Shown one piece after another: positions 1 to 10,745 of a stretch of 64,000 nucleotides of DNA. The notes under the pieces were generated by a model, which did no database searches, was not told the origin of the DNA, and saw nothing but the letters and a program-made list of their open reading frames with translations. Source of the DNA: Exophiala sp. HKRS030 (taxonomy: Eukaryota > Ascomycota > Eurotiomycetes > Chaetothyriales > Herpotrichiellaceae); NCBI GenBank assembly GCA_023897205.1, contig JAHWDD010000001.1, positions 6,200,001 through 6,264,000 of the forward strand, written 5' to 3'. Every line of letters starts with the position of its first letter. The first letter of the stretch is position 1. The translations under genes were made by a program, and so were the position numbers.

Positions 1-672
1 AAGAATCACATTTCACAACACCTTACGTGTCGGTACTTATAATGGCGGTCTTTCAAAGGCCGACGGAGCCCCAATCCCGTTCAAAGTCGAGATCCAATCA
101 TCATGCATTGCGATGGTGGCGACAACAACCTTTCCCAAGTTTCAACGCATCTTGATCTGATGGAATTACTACGAAAGGAGATCATGTTAATTTGGTAATT
201 TTTTATTATTACTATGCACATTTTGATTCACTATGACAAATCGATCATGGCATACTCTCCGTCCATCCCCAGAAGCCACATATGATTAAGCGTCTGTCAG
301 GGTAGGAACAGGATGAAGTATCATTCTCCTGATTCCGCCGCCAATCATGGCCGTCGCGTCATCGCCATATCTCTATGCAAACATTAGACCAAGTGTGAGA
401 CATCAGATGCATTTTTTGATGTCGTCAAGGTTCACTCTTCAAGTCGTTAAGGATCGTACGCTCGCGCAATAGCCGAGACTTTTATCGTTGGTATCATAAC
501 TCGACCAACCTACCGACGTCGACCGAGGCTCGCTGCCAAGATATACTCTGCTGGTAAAAATAGTGACAGCAACCACGTGACGTGGAGGCGGCGGTATTAA
601 GAATCAAACTCAAGGTCAGGTGACGCAGCCTTGTCAGGGGTTCTGCATCACGTGATATCAAAGTTGACTTGC
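1..672. other. Non-coding flank, no gene seen
   Basis: This is the 3' side of the wall-protein gene that reads leftward from 1695. Short ORFs on both strands here lack recognisable domains, and those reaching into the repeat gene are frame shadows. I see no RNA gene. Confidence 0.5.
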
Positions 673-1695
673 TTATGCAAGGGCAACGAGGGCAACGAGA
701 CCACCGATGAGGGCAACGGCGGGCTTGTTGTTGCTGCTGGCAGCTCCGGTGAAGGTAGCAGGGGCAGCGGTTGTGCTGGCAACGTAGCTCTGGACGGGAG
801 CCTTGGTTGTGGTTGGTGCAACGCTGGAGACAATAGTAGTCACTGGAGCGGGAGCTGGTGCCGACGACCATGCAGCCCAGCTGCTGTAGACAACTGGGGC
901 AACGCTTGATGGTGCAACAGGTGCGGGAGCAGGAGCAGACGACCAATCGGCCCATTTGGAGCTGACCGGGGCTGGAGCTGGGGCAGTGGTAGGCTTAACA
1001 GGGGCGGGAGCTGGGGCGGAACTCCAGTCGGCCCACGCGGTGGTGCTCTTGACTGGCGCTGGGGCAGGTTTGGTGGTAGTGGTGGTAGGGGCAACCCAGT
1101 CGCTCCACTGAACAGTTGTTGTTTTGACGACAGGCTTGGTAGTGGTGGTGGTAGGGGCAACCCAGTCTGACCACTGCTGAGTTGTGGTCTTCACGACAGG
1201 CTTAGTAGTAGTCGTCGTCGTCGTCCAATCGCTCCACACCACGGCGCTTGTGGTGGTTTTGGTGACAGGCTTCGTGGTAGTTGTTGTAGTGGTCCAATCG
1301 CTCCATACCACGGCGCTTGTGGTTGTTTTGGTGACAGGCTTCGTGGTCGTTGTTGTAGTAGTCCAATCGCTCCACACCACGGCGCTTGTGGTGGTTGAAA
1401 CGACGGGTTTGGTGGTAGTGGTCGTCGTTGTTGTCCAATCGCTCCACACCACTGGGGTCGTTGTGGTAGTTGAAACAACGGGTTTGGTGGTGGTGGTGGT
1501 TGTAGTAGTCCAGTCGCTCCACACCACTGGGGTTGTTGTGGTGGTGGTGGTAGTGGTGGTAGTAGTAGTTGTTGTGGTGGTGGTAGTGGTAGTTGTAGGA
1601 GAAACCCAATCCGACCACGTGCTGCTGCTATCCCGGGCAACCAAGGCAGAAGCCGAGGTGGCAGCGGCCAAGATGATAGCGGAAGTGCGAACCAT
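673..1695 (-). CDS. GPI-anchored Thr-rich cell-wall protein with W-x-x-W repeats
   Basis: A single-exon gene of 340 aa with an ATG start. Residues 1-18 form a secretion signal, followed by VARD. The body is a tandem array of about ten modules, each opening with an aromatic W-S-D-W (later W-A-D-W or W-A-A-W) and continuing with a run of Thr, then Lys-Pro-Val. The C-terminal third changes to Ala-Pro-Ala-Pro linkers. The extreme C-terminus is Ser/Asn-rich followed by a hydrophobic tail with no basic residues after it, as in a GPI attachment signal. Long Thr/Pro stretches in secreted fungal proteins are normally heavily O-mannosylated, so an extended stalk on the wall surface is the likely form. 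No enzymatic domain is visible. The opposite-strand ORF of poly-Val is a shadow of the ACC repeats. Repeat count probably varies between strains (inference). Confidence 0.85.
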   Translation of the reverse strand: MVRTSAIILAAATSASALVARDSSSTWSDWVSPTTTTTTTTTTTTTTTTTTTTTTPVVWSDWTTTTTTTTKPVVSTTTTTPVVWSDWTTTTTTTTKPVVSTTTSAVVWSDWTTTTTTTKPVTKTTTSAVVWSDWTTTTTTTKPVTKTTTSAVVWSDWTTTTTTTKPVVKTTTQQWSDWVAPTTTTTKPVVKTTTVQWSDWVAPTTTTTKPAPAPVKSTTAWADWSSAPAPAPVKPTTAPAPAPVSSKWADWSSAPAPAPVAPSSVAPVVYSSWAAWSSAPAPAPVTTIVSSVAPTTTKAPVQSYVASTTAAPATFTGAASSNNKPAVALIGGLVALVALA

Positions 1696-4063
1696 TTTGG
1701 AGGATATGTGTATTAAAGAAGTAAAGAGGCTTTACTATAGGGTGAGGTGAACGAATGTACAAGAGCCTTAGCGAACGAGCTCTTTTTGATATGCTTAGCG
1801 AGAGCGAGGGATGAAAAGCGATTGATGCGTGGGAAGAACAGAACCAGAAGAAAAGCGAAGGGAGGGGAAGTATTTTGTATGTTGTGGGAGTCGACTTCGC
1901 CGATAGAATCATGTGGACCGTTGGACTTACCAATGTTCTATTGAATGCGGGCAAACCTAGCTGAGGGTACTATCGGGCGCATTGCATGTCCCGCACAACG
2001 TTACCTGTTCCTGAAAATATGCACACAAATGTTGTCATTGTGGGTTCAGATGGAGTCGTACTGGAAGGAAGGTGGATGATGACCCAAGGTTGCAACAGGT
2101 TTTTTTGCCCTCCGGCTCTGACCACGCGGGTAAACTGGGTGGAGAATCCTGGTCTGGGTTCGTAAGGATGGGCCAACTCTATTCGACCTTTTCCCAAGAA
2201 GCAGCCTGACCAACCGACTTGTGATTGGCGTCCTCGACAGACGAAAACGAGGCCACCAAGCACCATGAACACCTCACAGCTTCAAACGAACATGGAGTTC
2301 TGTCAAGGCTTTACAATATTGATTTATTGATATAGTGGTTGCATTAGTTGATAGCACGTTGGAACTATCCGCTACACACCTACCATATGGAAGTCCGAGC
2401 TTCGATACAACAACGAGAATAGTAACAATGACAAGAGGGCTGTCGGAAGAGCCGGTACCCACCGACTAGTCAACAAGGAAAAGTTTGTTTTGGAGCTGTC
2501 AGGGCAAACTGCCAGACCCAGGTCATACCCGCTGTGCACTGATGGGGAAATGTTCGGTGAGGTGGGCAGTGGTACCGGATGGAAGCTTTAACCTGGCGTC
2601 ATGTTGGTAAGCTCTTTCGCAATGAAGAAAGGCCAGCTCATGCCTGCAGGATTTGCATGGCTTCTTGAAGCTGTCATTCTGACCTCGATCTAGACAGCTA
2701 TATCTACCAATGATGATCGAATACGGTGTGCGCGTGACAGTTAGCTTGTAGAGAAGGCGCTGCATGCAGAAACAAAAAGACCTGAGTGGAAGAAAGGTCC
2801 AAAGAGGCACAGCTTAGTGAGTAGGTCACCTTGTGAAGGCGTTGAGCGGAAGCGAAGCTTGGGAACCAGGCAATGCAAGTGGCTTGGAGTCCAAAACTTG
2901 GAGTGTGGGTGGATTCTCTTCTCTGAGGAAAATCGCCGACGAGCAAAAACCTGAGCCCTGAACGCTGCTCGGCACCAAAGCTTGACTCTCGCTAAACCCA
3001 ATGATGATGCTGTGCCTGGTGAGACATTGGCACTAAGTTGAGACATGCATTTCTTAGTTCCAAAATCCTGTTTTTGTCCCAACCATTGGGAAGATTTACG
3101 CATCTCTTGTCCCTACCTCTCATGGCTCTCTCCGAAGCCGTGTCGCATTGGTCGAGGCGACTCTTTTGCAGGAATCGTACTCGTGCGGTGTCAAGTCTGA
3201 AAGATGAGTCCCTACTTCCATGGGATGGACACGTTGTTGTACAGGGCTGAGAAGTGGCAGAGCAAGGCAGATTCGTTGCATTGTAGAACAATCCCCATTG
3301 AATCTGTGGCCATCAATGGCCAAACAAACTTCATCTAGTCCCAAATAATATAGTCTTACCAAACTATCGAAGCTAGAAGCTCCAGCAAAGATACTCTGGT
3401 TTATGAGTCAGTGGCGTTGATTTTCGCCATCGCCATCGCTTTATCGATTGGCAACACTTGCTAACTCGATAGGCGCCTTTAGACCAGAGCTGCTAGGGAC
3501 CGCTTTTCCGTCGGATCACCCCATCCTTGTGTCTATTTGCGACTCTCGAGTTTTTCTCCATAATATTCGCCATGAATATCTTTATTCTTTTGAGGAGTTG
3601 ACCGGTATTCCCCGCTATGGGGTGCTTTCACTAGTCCGCCTGTAGTAAAGAATAGGCGCTTCCACTCAGTCAATACTGGAGTATTCGATGCGACCTACGC
3701 CTATCTAAGACACACTATTTTCTCTCGTAATAGCAACAGGCAATGGGTAAAGGCTTGTGTAGTGCTGTTCCGGCATTAGAAGCAGTAGCTATTTTTCAGT
3801 GTTATTGGTCGAGATGCGGTGCATTCAACCGGCAGCCGAAGACTTTCATCGAGTGCAAGCTGTCTGTCTCGACAAAAATTGTTCTACTGCTGCCCAAAAT
3901 GTGGGAAGCTCCAAGAGAATACGAACGGGTTCGGCAATAGCCATTGCATGGCAGCCATTGGCAAAAGTCAAGTGAAAAACGTGTGCGAGCTTGTTTTCAT
4001 TGTTCACCTGGTCAACGAAAACGGCTATGGAGCTCTGATCGATTGCTTTTACTCTTCTGCTGA
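1696..4063. other. Gene-poor stretch, no supported gene
   Basis: Numerous ORFs of 60-120 codons occur on both strands but none shows a domain, signal peptide or splice-consistent extension that I recognise. Several use non-ATG starts. The ORF from 3448 (65 codons) looks protein-like but is unclassified. The left end contains the wall-protein promoter. Confidence 0.4.
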
Positions 4064-5909
4064 TCATTCATCGTCATTGTCGGAATCAGACCCCTCATCC
4101 CATCCACTACTGTAGTTCTGTGACATTTGAGTGAGATCATTATAGAGTTCCTCACGTTCATCAAGTTGCATCAGGCGGAATGTGGCATCACGAAGACCCA
4201 GAATGCGATCGCGCGTTTTGGCAGTAGATACAAGTGCAGCTAAGACATCGAGTCCAATATTTTTGAGTTGGTGGGTGTTCTGGAAGAGGCGATTTGGGTA
4301 GGTATCCAGGAGTGGGAACTGAAGCCCAGTTTGAAAGCTACGCGCATGTTAGTTCAGAACATCACGATGTCTCCACAGCTTGACTTGTACGAGCTTCGTG
4401 ACTAAATTTTGTGGCAGGCAGATCACGAGAGGATCACCAGGATTGAAACTCACATCTCAACCACACTCTCTTCGTTCAGTCTTCGCCGAATTCGTTCATC
4501 TGGAGTGAGAGCTAGAGGCCGGCTATTGGATTGTAGCCTGTCACGTTCGCACTCCACCTGAGCAAATACGTGAGATGATCGAATGGCCGAACTTTCTTCC
4601 AGACCCGGAGTATAATCAATGTCGAACTGTGAGAGCTCCGGAAATGTTGGTTTCCCAGCCACCTGTGGCTTCGAATCGCTTCCATTTCCCGATGCCTGAT
4701 CGTGGCCATTGGAAATACTATTCGCTTGAGGTCGTAAATTCGTGATGCTCGCATGGAGCTCGAAAAGATTCTGGTTGCCATTGGTGTTCAAGGTGTCTTC
4801 CAGTAAGCTCAGGGTACTTCGCTTCGGAGCTCCCGCACTCAGGCGTGTTGGTAGGGTACTCGATTCAAGGCCAGCACACAGTAATGCAGAGGTTGTCCAT
4901 TCCGATCGATTTCCCAAATCGACATAAGCAGGAAGCTTGATTGGTGGTGCAGCAAGTCGTACGAATGCCGAAGCCTGCTCTCCGATGGTACGAAGTGATC
5001 TTGCAGTGTTGCAGGCACGTAGTTGCTGCTTTTGCTGTCAAATATCAATTAGTACATAATGATGGATAGACGCCTGAGGGACATACTCTGGTCAATCTCG
5101 ATTGGTCTTCGGATCCCCAAACCCAGATGCTCGTCTTGCTGTATTCATCCCGAAGCGCATTGAGATATTCTGCTGTGAAGCCTCCCCAGGCATCATCAAC
5201 CCCAGCAAAAATCTGAAAGCCTTGTATGTGGTCACATTCTTCAACGAACGGTCGAATGTCTCTGTCGACGAGACCGAACTCACGATCAAGATTTTCAAAA
5301 AGCTCTTCTCCGGAGGACCACTTTTCAAATGGTAAAAGCTGCGAATTCAATTCGTAGTCATTGAGTTGAACAATAGAGCGTGGATGAAAGAACACTCTAT
5401 TGAAATCAGACCAGTATCTGACATCTGAATCGTGTATTTGTTTTGTGGAAACTCCCAGATCGAGGTTCTTTTGATAGTCTGAGGCTTCAATCACTGGTAA
5501 TTGTTGTCGTGTTATGTGTCCATCCCTTTCTGCCATCAGTATCGACTTGCAAGTCGGTGCGATTTGACGAAAATGCCTACCATAGCCCTTGGGCTTCAGT
5601 CGGATCACCTTCGATGTTGTATAGCGCATTATACTTTCGCAAGGTGCCGAAACCGCCTTTCAAGTCATAGATGACTGTCCTGGGGGTGAATGTCTCTGAG
5701 TTATCAGCCCCAATGCCAGCCCGAAAGTGCACATCATGGTCGACGAGTGGCTGCTCGTTGTCCGCATACGTAAAGTATGACTCCTGTTAGATGTGTCAAC
5801 TTCATCTGTGAGATTCTGCCAAGGCATATCAAAGTACTTGTGCGTTCCAAAAATGAGTTGCAAGATAATTGCTTCTCTGACCTAATTGCAGGGTGACAAT
5901 TTCATGCAT
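4064..5909 (-). CDS. DML1/Misato tubulin-like mitochondrial inheritance protein
   Basis: Five exons give 522 aa: 5909-5838, 5783-5581, 5525-5087, 5034-4454 and 4337-4064. All introns are GT-AG (52-116 nt), and the exons sum to a multiple of three. The N-terminus opens with [14 protein letters not shown] then THFWNAQ, the tubulin-like segment diagnostic of Misato/Dml1. It is followed by [27 protein letters not shown] and, across intron 2, GLW-DGH. The C-terminus is acidic ([11 protein letters not shown]). Yeast Dml1 (475 aa) takes part in partitioning of mitochondria and mtDNA and resembles tubulin/FtsZ without being a true tubulin. The start is the first ATG before the conserved block. The gene stands alone, with gene-poor DNA on both sides. 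Confidence 0.9.
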
Positions 5910-6229
5910 TTTATAACGGCATATGTCCGGCACAACATCAGCTCAACGATGTACCGCACCTGATCGTATGCCTGTAGAGTAGTGCTAGAATTAGGGCTTT
6001 AAGATTGCGACTCGGACTTGTTATTGATATCGCATTTCCGGATGCTCAATATCACTTCCTTCTTTTCAAGTACTAACAAACCAAGGTCAGCGGGAGTGAA
6101 GGCATGCGCATGTTTCACCATGTCAAGGTCTACGGCGAATTTTTCCAGATTCACATGCAATACATTGATGTCAAAATAACAAAGTCTGGCAAGTGAGGGC
6201 AGGTCTCCCGGACATAGACATCGTCGTTG

Positions 6230-6620
6230 ATGTATTGTTATACCTCACTTATCGAACTTGTACAGCGGAAATAGCTTGTGTAACTCCGCAAGAACCCCCA
6301 TTACCTCGACCTCAATCTGTGACCCAAACCTGATTTCCGCAACACCAAGCTCTCAGAGATCCCCATCTTCCATTGCACGTCGCGAACTGACCATTGAACT
6401 CTTCGATCAATGTCTTCATGGCTTGCCGGCCAATTCCTCGCCCTTCCAATCTTGGTAGGCAACGTCATTGGGTCTGCCGCAAGTACTGTGTTTCATGAGA
6501 GCGATTATTGTCGAGTAATGTACCTTGACCCAATGCATCTTCACGACGGGCATTGACCACAAATGCTTCGATAGCCTTACTTTCGTAGCAGCCAAAACCT
6601 CTTCACTTCGCCCGTTGCTA
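6230..6620 (-). pseudogene. Possible decayed GNAT acetyltransferase fragment
   Basis: One reverse frame has LEGRGIGRQAMKTLIEEF, which resembles the acetyl-CoA binding motif A (R/Q-x-x-G-x-G/A) of GNAT enzymes. About 25 codons on, in a shifted frame and after an in-frame TGA, comes ELGVAEIRFGSQIEVEV, like the closing strand of GNAT proteins. No continuous ORF links them and no intron joins the pieces convincingly. It may be a remnant or a gene with sequence errors. Identification is weak and rests on two motifs. Confidence 0.3.
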
Positions 6621-7456
6621 CTTGTGGCGAAGAATGATTATCTCTGTCCTGGGCGGTCTCGAAGATATACACGCTTAGCAGCAGGTAGCTCGATACATTG
6701 CTCGTAAGGATATCAGCGACAACCGTGAAAGGTTTGTCATATGTTTCCGTGATGATTGCCATGTTTCGGATCGCCGAAAGATTGCCAAACATTCTATGTG
6801 CCCTGCAAAGTGAGTGTTTAGCTGTTCCATGAACCTCACACATGGCTGCATCTTTTCGTCAGGATGGATTGACAGGGCGCCATGATTTTACCAACAACTT
6901 GGGAAGAAGTCACATCTGAACTTGGACAAGAAATCTGCTGCGTATTCCATACCGCTGACGAAGCAATCGCACCGACTTCTAGCTACCGAACCGCACCATG
7001 CTACCTACAGTTTATCAATCCGAAGCGGCCTGACTCCTCCCACTGAGGATCGAAGGTTATGTTCAGGTGGCGAATTGGAATTGGCCGAGAGGTACTGCTC
7101 CCTTTTACCCATGAGGGCGTTTTTACCATGGGTGTCTTTGTTCTTACCAAATACGCACTCGAGGGCAAGAGCAACATCATCCAAATGAATCGTCCGAGTC
7201 TGAAGCTACCGCATTCGAATACGTGTCACAGCTGCATCGGCTATGAATGACTCCGACACTCATTGATCGGTGACAAGTTCTCATCTTCGCTGCCGGTGAC
7301 ATACCTAGCATCAATGAGTGGAATGAGTTGTGCAAAAATGCTGAAGATAATCATCCTTCCCCGCTTCCCCTTGCACAGATTTCCCAAAGGTGATTCATCA
7401 CTTGACAAGGCAAGCTTAAGATATGGGACTTTTAAGTCAATTTTGTTTTCTGTCCT

Positions 7457-7972
7457 TCACCTGAGCAGACTAAAGGGACCCGAAAATGACCGCCTTAGTG
7501 GATGAGATTTACTCACATTTCTCAAGCCAGAATGGTCCTTTAGGGTACTCACCGAAGTCTCCCATCGAAGACCCATACCCCAAGTTTTCATCAACGTGAA
7601 GTTCGCAAAATGAATTAGCAACAGCGGCGGTACGATATAACTGTTTGTTCCGTTACTAAACCCTATCAACCCGGGATCGGACATGATAACTCCGGATCTG
7701 CAAAAGAATCTATAGCATCGCAAGTCGAATTGCCATATTGTCTGCCCCGTGAAACCTCCACTTGCCCCGGAGACTACGCTCCTATCCTCCGGGGCCTCAG
7801 AATACAGACACAATATTGAAATAGCGGTAATTTCGCCTCTGGAGCCGCCACTGCTAGGAGGAAGCATAGCATATGAGTCTCGGAGCAGCTTTTTGTCGGA
7901 TCTGTTTTTCCATTGGACCATTTCTACGTTCACAATTTCAATTGATTCAATTCTCGCCACTTCGACGAACAT
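7457..7972 (-). CDS. Unclassified ORF, possible exon(s) of a larger gene
   Basis: An open frame of 171 codons begins with ATG at 7972. After about residue 65 it reads as plausible protein (GFTGQTIWQFDLRCYRFF, then a hydrophobic segment YIVPPLLLIHFANFTL). A GT donor (GTGAGT) lies after the codons for GLRN, so the last residues are probably intronic. Possible continuation exons lie to 6900 but cannot be joined with confidence. No domain is recognised, and it may be part of the decayed accessory region. Confidence 0.3.
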   Translation of the reverse strand: MFVEVARIESIEIVNVEMVQWKNRSDKKLLRDSYAMLPPSSGGSRGEITAISILCLYSEAPEDRSVVSGASGGFTGQTIWQFDLRCYRFFCRSGVIMSDPGLIGFSNGTNSYIVPPLLLIHFANFTLMKTWGMGLRWETSVSTLKDHSGLRNVSKSHPLRRSFSGPFSLLR

Positions 7973-8127
7973 CTAGGATGAAGGAAAACTCTTCTTAAAG
8001 CAAATTCAAGTCTCTTGCTTTACAAATTTTGGAAAACACAACCCCCCTTTGCCGACTCAGCATCTTAAGCAAAACCATTGAGTTTTGTCAAAGATCGAGT
8101 ACCCGCCGCTCCAGGTGTGCACGGGCA

Positions 8128-8907
8128 ATGACCAACGAACAAGACCCTCTGATCCCAAAAGAGCGGACGGGGGACAAAGAATTCACGAAGCTCATCGATA
8201 AGGTCTGCGTAGCCTGTGGAGGAATCAACGACTTGCTTCTACTTTCCGGTCTATTGGCCGCTTTCTACATACCACCACTTGCCCCTACTACCAGCGTAGA
8301 AGACGTCCACGAGCATTACCGGAAGCATGAACGCGGAGTACAAATATGTGCGACTTTCTGGGTGCTCTCTGGAATCACCTATCCGTTTTTTGCTGCTGGT
8401 GTCTCAAAACAACTTGGCCGTATTCCTGGTATCAACCCAACCCTGATAAGTGCATGGAATCAAGCAAGCGCTGCTGTCAGCCTCCTTGTTCTCATTCCGG
8501 CGCTCTTCATGTGTCAAATCGCCTACCGCCTCGATCGAAGCCCAGACATCACATCTATGTTGCACGACATAATTGTTATCTACATTGTTGTCCCATTTTC
8601 ACCATTGGCAGTCCAAGGATGGGTTGTTGCGCTAGCAGTGTATCAGGATTATGCTGGAGACAAAAATCCTTCCCGATCTAGACACCTTTTCCCACGATGG
8701 GTCGGCTGGTTTAGCCTTTTTGCACCATTCATCATGATCCCGGCCTGCGCGGCTCATTTCGTTTATAGCGGCCCTGTTGCGTGGAACGGAATTTTCGCGT
8801 TTTGGATTCCAGCGCTTGCGTTTGGTATCCAGGTCAACGTGTGGAGTTGGGCTGCTTTTACTTCCATCGACAAGACGTTGGATTATGACTTTAGACTAGG
8901 CGGGTAA
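8128..8907 (+). CDS. Hypothetical six-pass membrane protein
   Basis: The frame is open from 8029, but the first codons there begin with a non-ATG triplet. The ATG at 8128 (MTNEQDPLIPKE) gives a natural cytosolic N-terminus and 259 aa in one exon. Six hydrophobic segments of 19-25 residues are visible, near residues 31-50, 78-101, 115-136, 149-178, 195-217 and 224-245 (approximate). A di-leucine-like acidic start (DPLIP) resembles vacuolar or endosomal sorting signals (inference). I recognise no transporter family. It lies in a gene-poor region and has no obvious partner. Confidence 0.65.
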   Translation: MTNEQDPLIPKERTGDKEFTKLIDKVCVACGGINDLLLLSGLLAAFYIPPLAPTTSVEDVHEHYRKHERGVQICATFWVLSGITYPFFAAGVSKQLGRIPGINPTLISAWNQASAAVSLLVLIPALFMCQIAYRLDRSPDITSMLHDIIVIYIVVPFSPLAVQGWVVALAVYQDYAGDKNPSRSRHLFPRWVGWFSLFAPFIMIPACAAHFVYSGPVAWNGIFAFWIPALAFGIQVNVWSWAAFTSIDKTLDYDFRLGG

Positions 8908-9937
8908 GGAGTCGGGTGAACATCATAGCTTGTGAAAAAGTGTGCAGAGCAGATGGAGATAGACATTGGCTATCGATGCTTCATTTGACCACACCCTTCG
9001 CACCAGTGATCGGCTTTTACATCAAAATACCATTCAGGACTTTAAAGTCCGACTGTCGATAACAGATACGAAGTTCGGCTTAGATTGCTTTGAATAAGGT
9101 AGATGGCCCCGAATTGAGATTTGCCTTTGCGCTACTTCCGACACCTTCGATCCCGCCACTAACCGCACAATTGGAGATAGGTGTTCCTTCGAAAGGGGCG
9201 AACAGGGGCGTCCAGGATCCGGACATCAGATCTCCTTTCCTGGTCCTCACATCGCTGCAAACTTCTGGAATGCTGGGATGCGACCGACGGTGATTCGGGA
9301 GAAATGTGATCACCTTAGATCCGCTCCAATCGGAACAATCTTCGTGTCTGTTTCTGAGAAGGAACGATCACCACGGGTCCGCACCAATCGCAATGGCTTT
9401 AGTACCACTCGAAAATGTTGTTGGCTGGGAGGCCTTTGTAGCTTCGTTTGAAACATCAAGCCTCATGTCGTATCTACGAACAAGCCTTGTCGCTTTGTAG
9501 CAGAACCATCTGCCTCGCATAGTCTGCTCTGACTGTCTTTGGCTACTTCCCTACCTCTTCTTTACTCCATATAGTCACCGATTCCCCATATTCTTGGCTG
9601 TCTTGCTCTCCCAGATTCTTGTGCGGAGTAGATCTTGATGCATACAGCTAGCTCGTTACCCATCACAAATGGTTTTGCACCCTATGGGCGGTTATGCGAG
9701 CCAATGCGCAGCTGTTTTACGACACGATCAGATATTAGGAGATTGGGCAATCTGGTCGAAGGACACAGTGCATACAATCCGCCCTAATAGCTCTTGTGCT
9801 CCGAATTAGACTTTGGCCTGCGCCAACTGTCGTGCTTCGGGATATATAGATTGCTCCCTCTGTCTCAGCTGGATGGTCGAGTTCCTGTTCCTGGGTCTCT
9901 CAGCTACTCTTCAAATTCGGCGTAACAATAATTCAGC
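8908..9937. other. Intergenic, no supported gene
   Basis: ORFs of 64-77 codons on both strands near 9080-9500 show no domain or splice-consistent extension. The rightmost part would be the promoter of the decayed MFS gene. Confidence 0.4.
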
Positions 9938-10504
9938 ATGGACAGCTCACTCACTGAGAAAGCGGCTGCAGGGCAGGAAGTGGACGAGATAGTTGGCGTT
10001 CAGTGACAGAAGGTCGATATCGCCACGGTATCAGCCGACTTACCCGCAGGCTGTTACACAGGAATCTCGTTTGTTGGAACTGTAAATCGAGGACTTCGAC
10101 TTTGTCGGCTGTTTCCTCTTTGTGTCCGGCCTTGTACTGTTTCTACTAGGTCTATCGTGGGGGCTTTAGCAAGTCTTCAATGCCCATTCTATCAAGCATC
10201 TACTTCAGGCTAACACTTCATTCAATGTCTATCCCTGGTGTTCTGCCGCTACGATCAGTGGGCTCGTCATTGGAGGTGTCCTATTGATCGCATTCAGTCT
10301 TTGGGAAGCCTGGGCTTCTCTCAAGGAGCCTCTTATCTGAAAGAACTAGAAGAGGAAGGGCGTAACACCGACCAAAGCTTCTCAGCGTCACGACAGGATG
10401 AGCAGGCTGTCATAGCCTCACCCCAGACCACCACAACTACCTCCAGTCAGATGAAGTCAGAATCAACTCAGTTGGATGACAACACCAAAACAGACGAGTC
10501 TTGA
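9938..10504 (+). pseudogene. Decayed MFS drug/siderophore-type transporter
   Basis: An ATG at 9938 opens a short hydrophilic N-tail (SSLTEKAAAGQEVDE) that stops after 22 codons. From 10092, in another frame, comes DFVGCFLFVSGLVLFLLGLSWG, typical of the middle of 14-TM fungal MFS transporters (TRI12 type). It is interrupted by TAG at 10167. The same frame resumes with YPW then ISGLVIGGVLLIAFSLWEA and LKEPLI, followed by TGA at 10338. A third piece in the frame of the N-tail (KELEEEGRNTDQ...DNTKTDES, ending at 10504) resembles the hydrophilic C-tail. The body between N-tail and segment 8, and everything after LKEPLI, is missing. This is a deletion relic with stops, not an intact gene. Confidence 0.65.
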
Positions 10505-10745
10505 CCGAAGAGTACCACCCAGGCAGTCAGTCTCTCTCTTGTAACCGCCATAGCTACTGAAGAGGAGAAGGATTGAGAAGAAAATGATAGATAAGATATC
10601 GTGCTAATAATTCAAATGTATCAAATAGCTTGTCCCTTCGGCTTGCGTCCGAATCGATTCATGCTGTGTGACATAACTTAACATTCCGCAACACTATGTA
10701 ATCAGTGAATCCTAAAGAGATGGATCACGAGATGACTGTGGTCTT

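Larger units (their letters stand above)
5910..8127. other. Accessory stretch between DML1 and the membrane orphan
   Basis: Apart from the GNAT-like remnant and the unclassified ORF, this stretch holds short protein-like segments on the minus strand (for example around 6580-6850 and 7050-7450) in different frames, interrupted by stops. They look like decayed or error-broken coding DNA, but I cannot assign a family. No RNA gene is seen. Confidence 0.35.

Noticed and set aside
631..1160. Pro/Leu- and Gln-rich ORFs over the wall-protein gene
   Set aside because: Other-frame reads of the same repeats.
1184..1750. Long poly-Val ORF on the plus strand
   Set aside because: It is the antisense shadow of the Thr (ACC/ACT) repeats of the wall protein; no signal, domain or start context.
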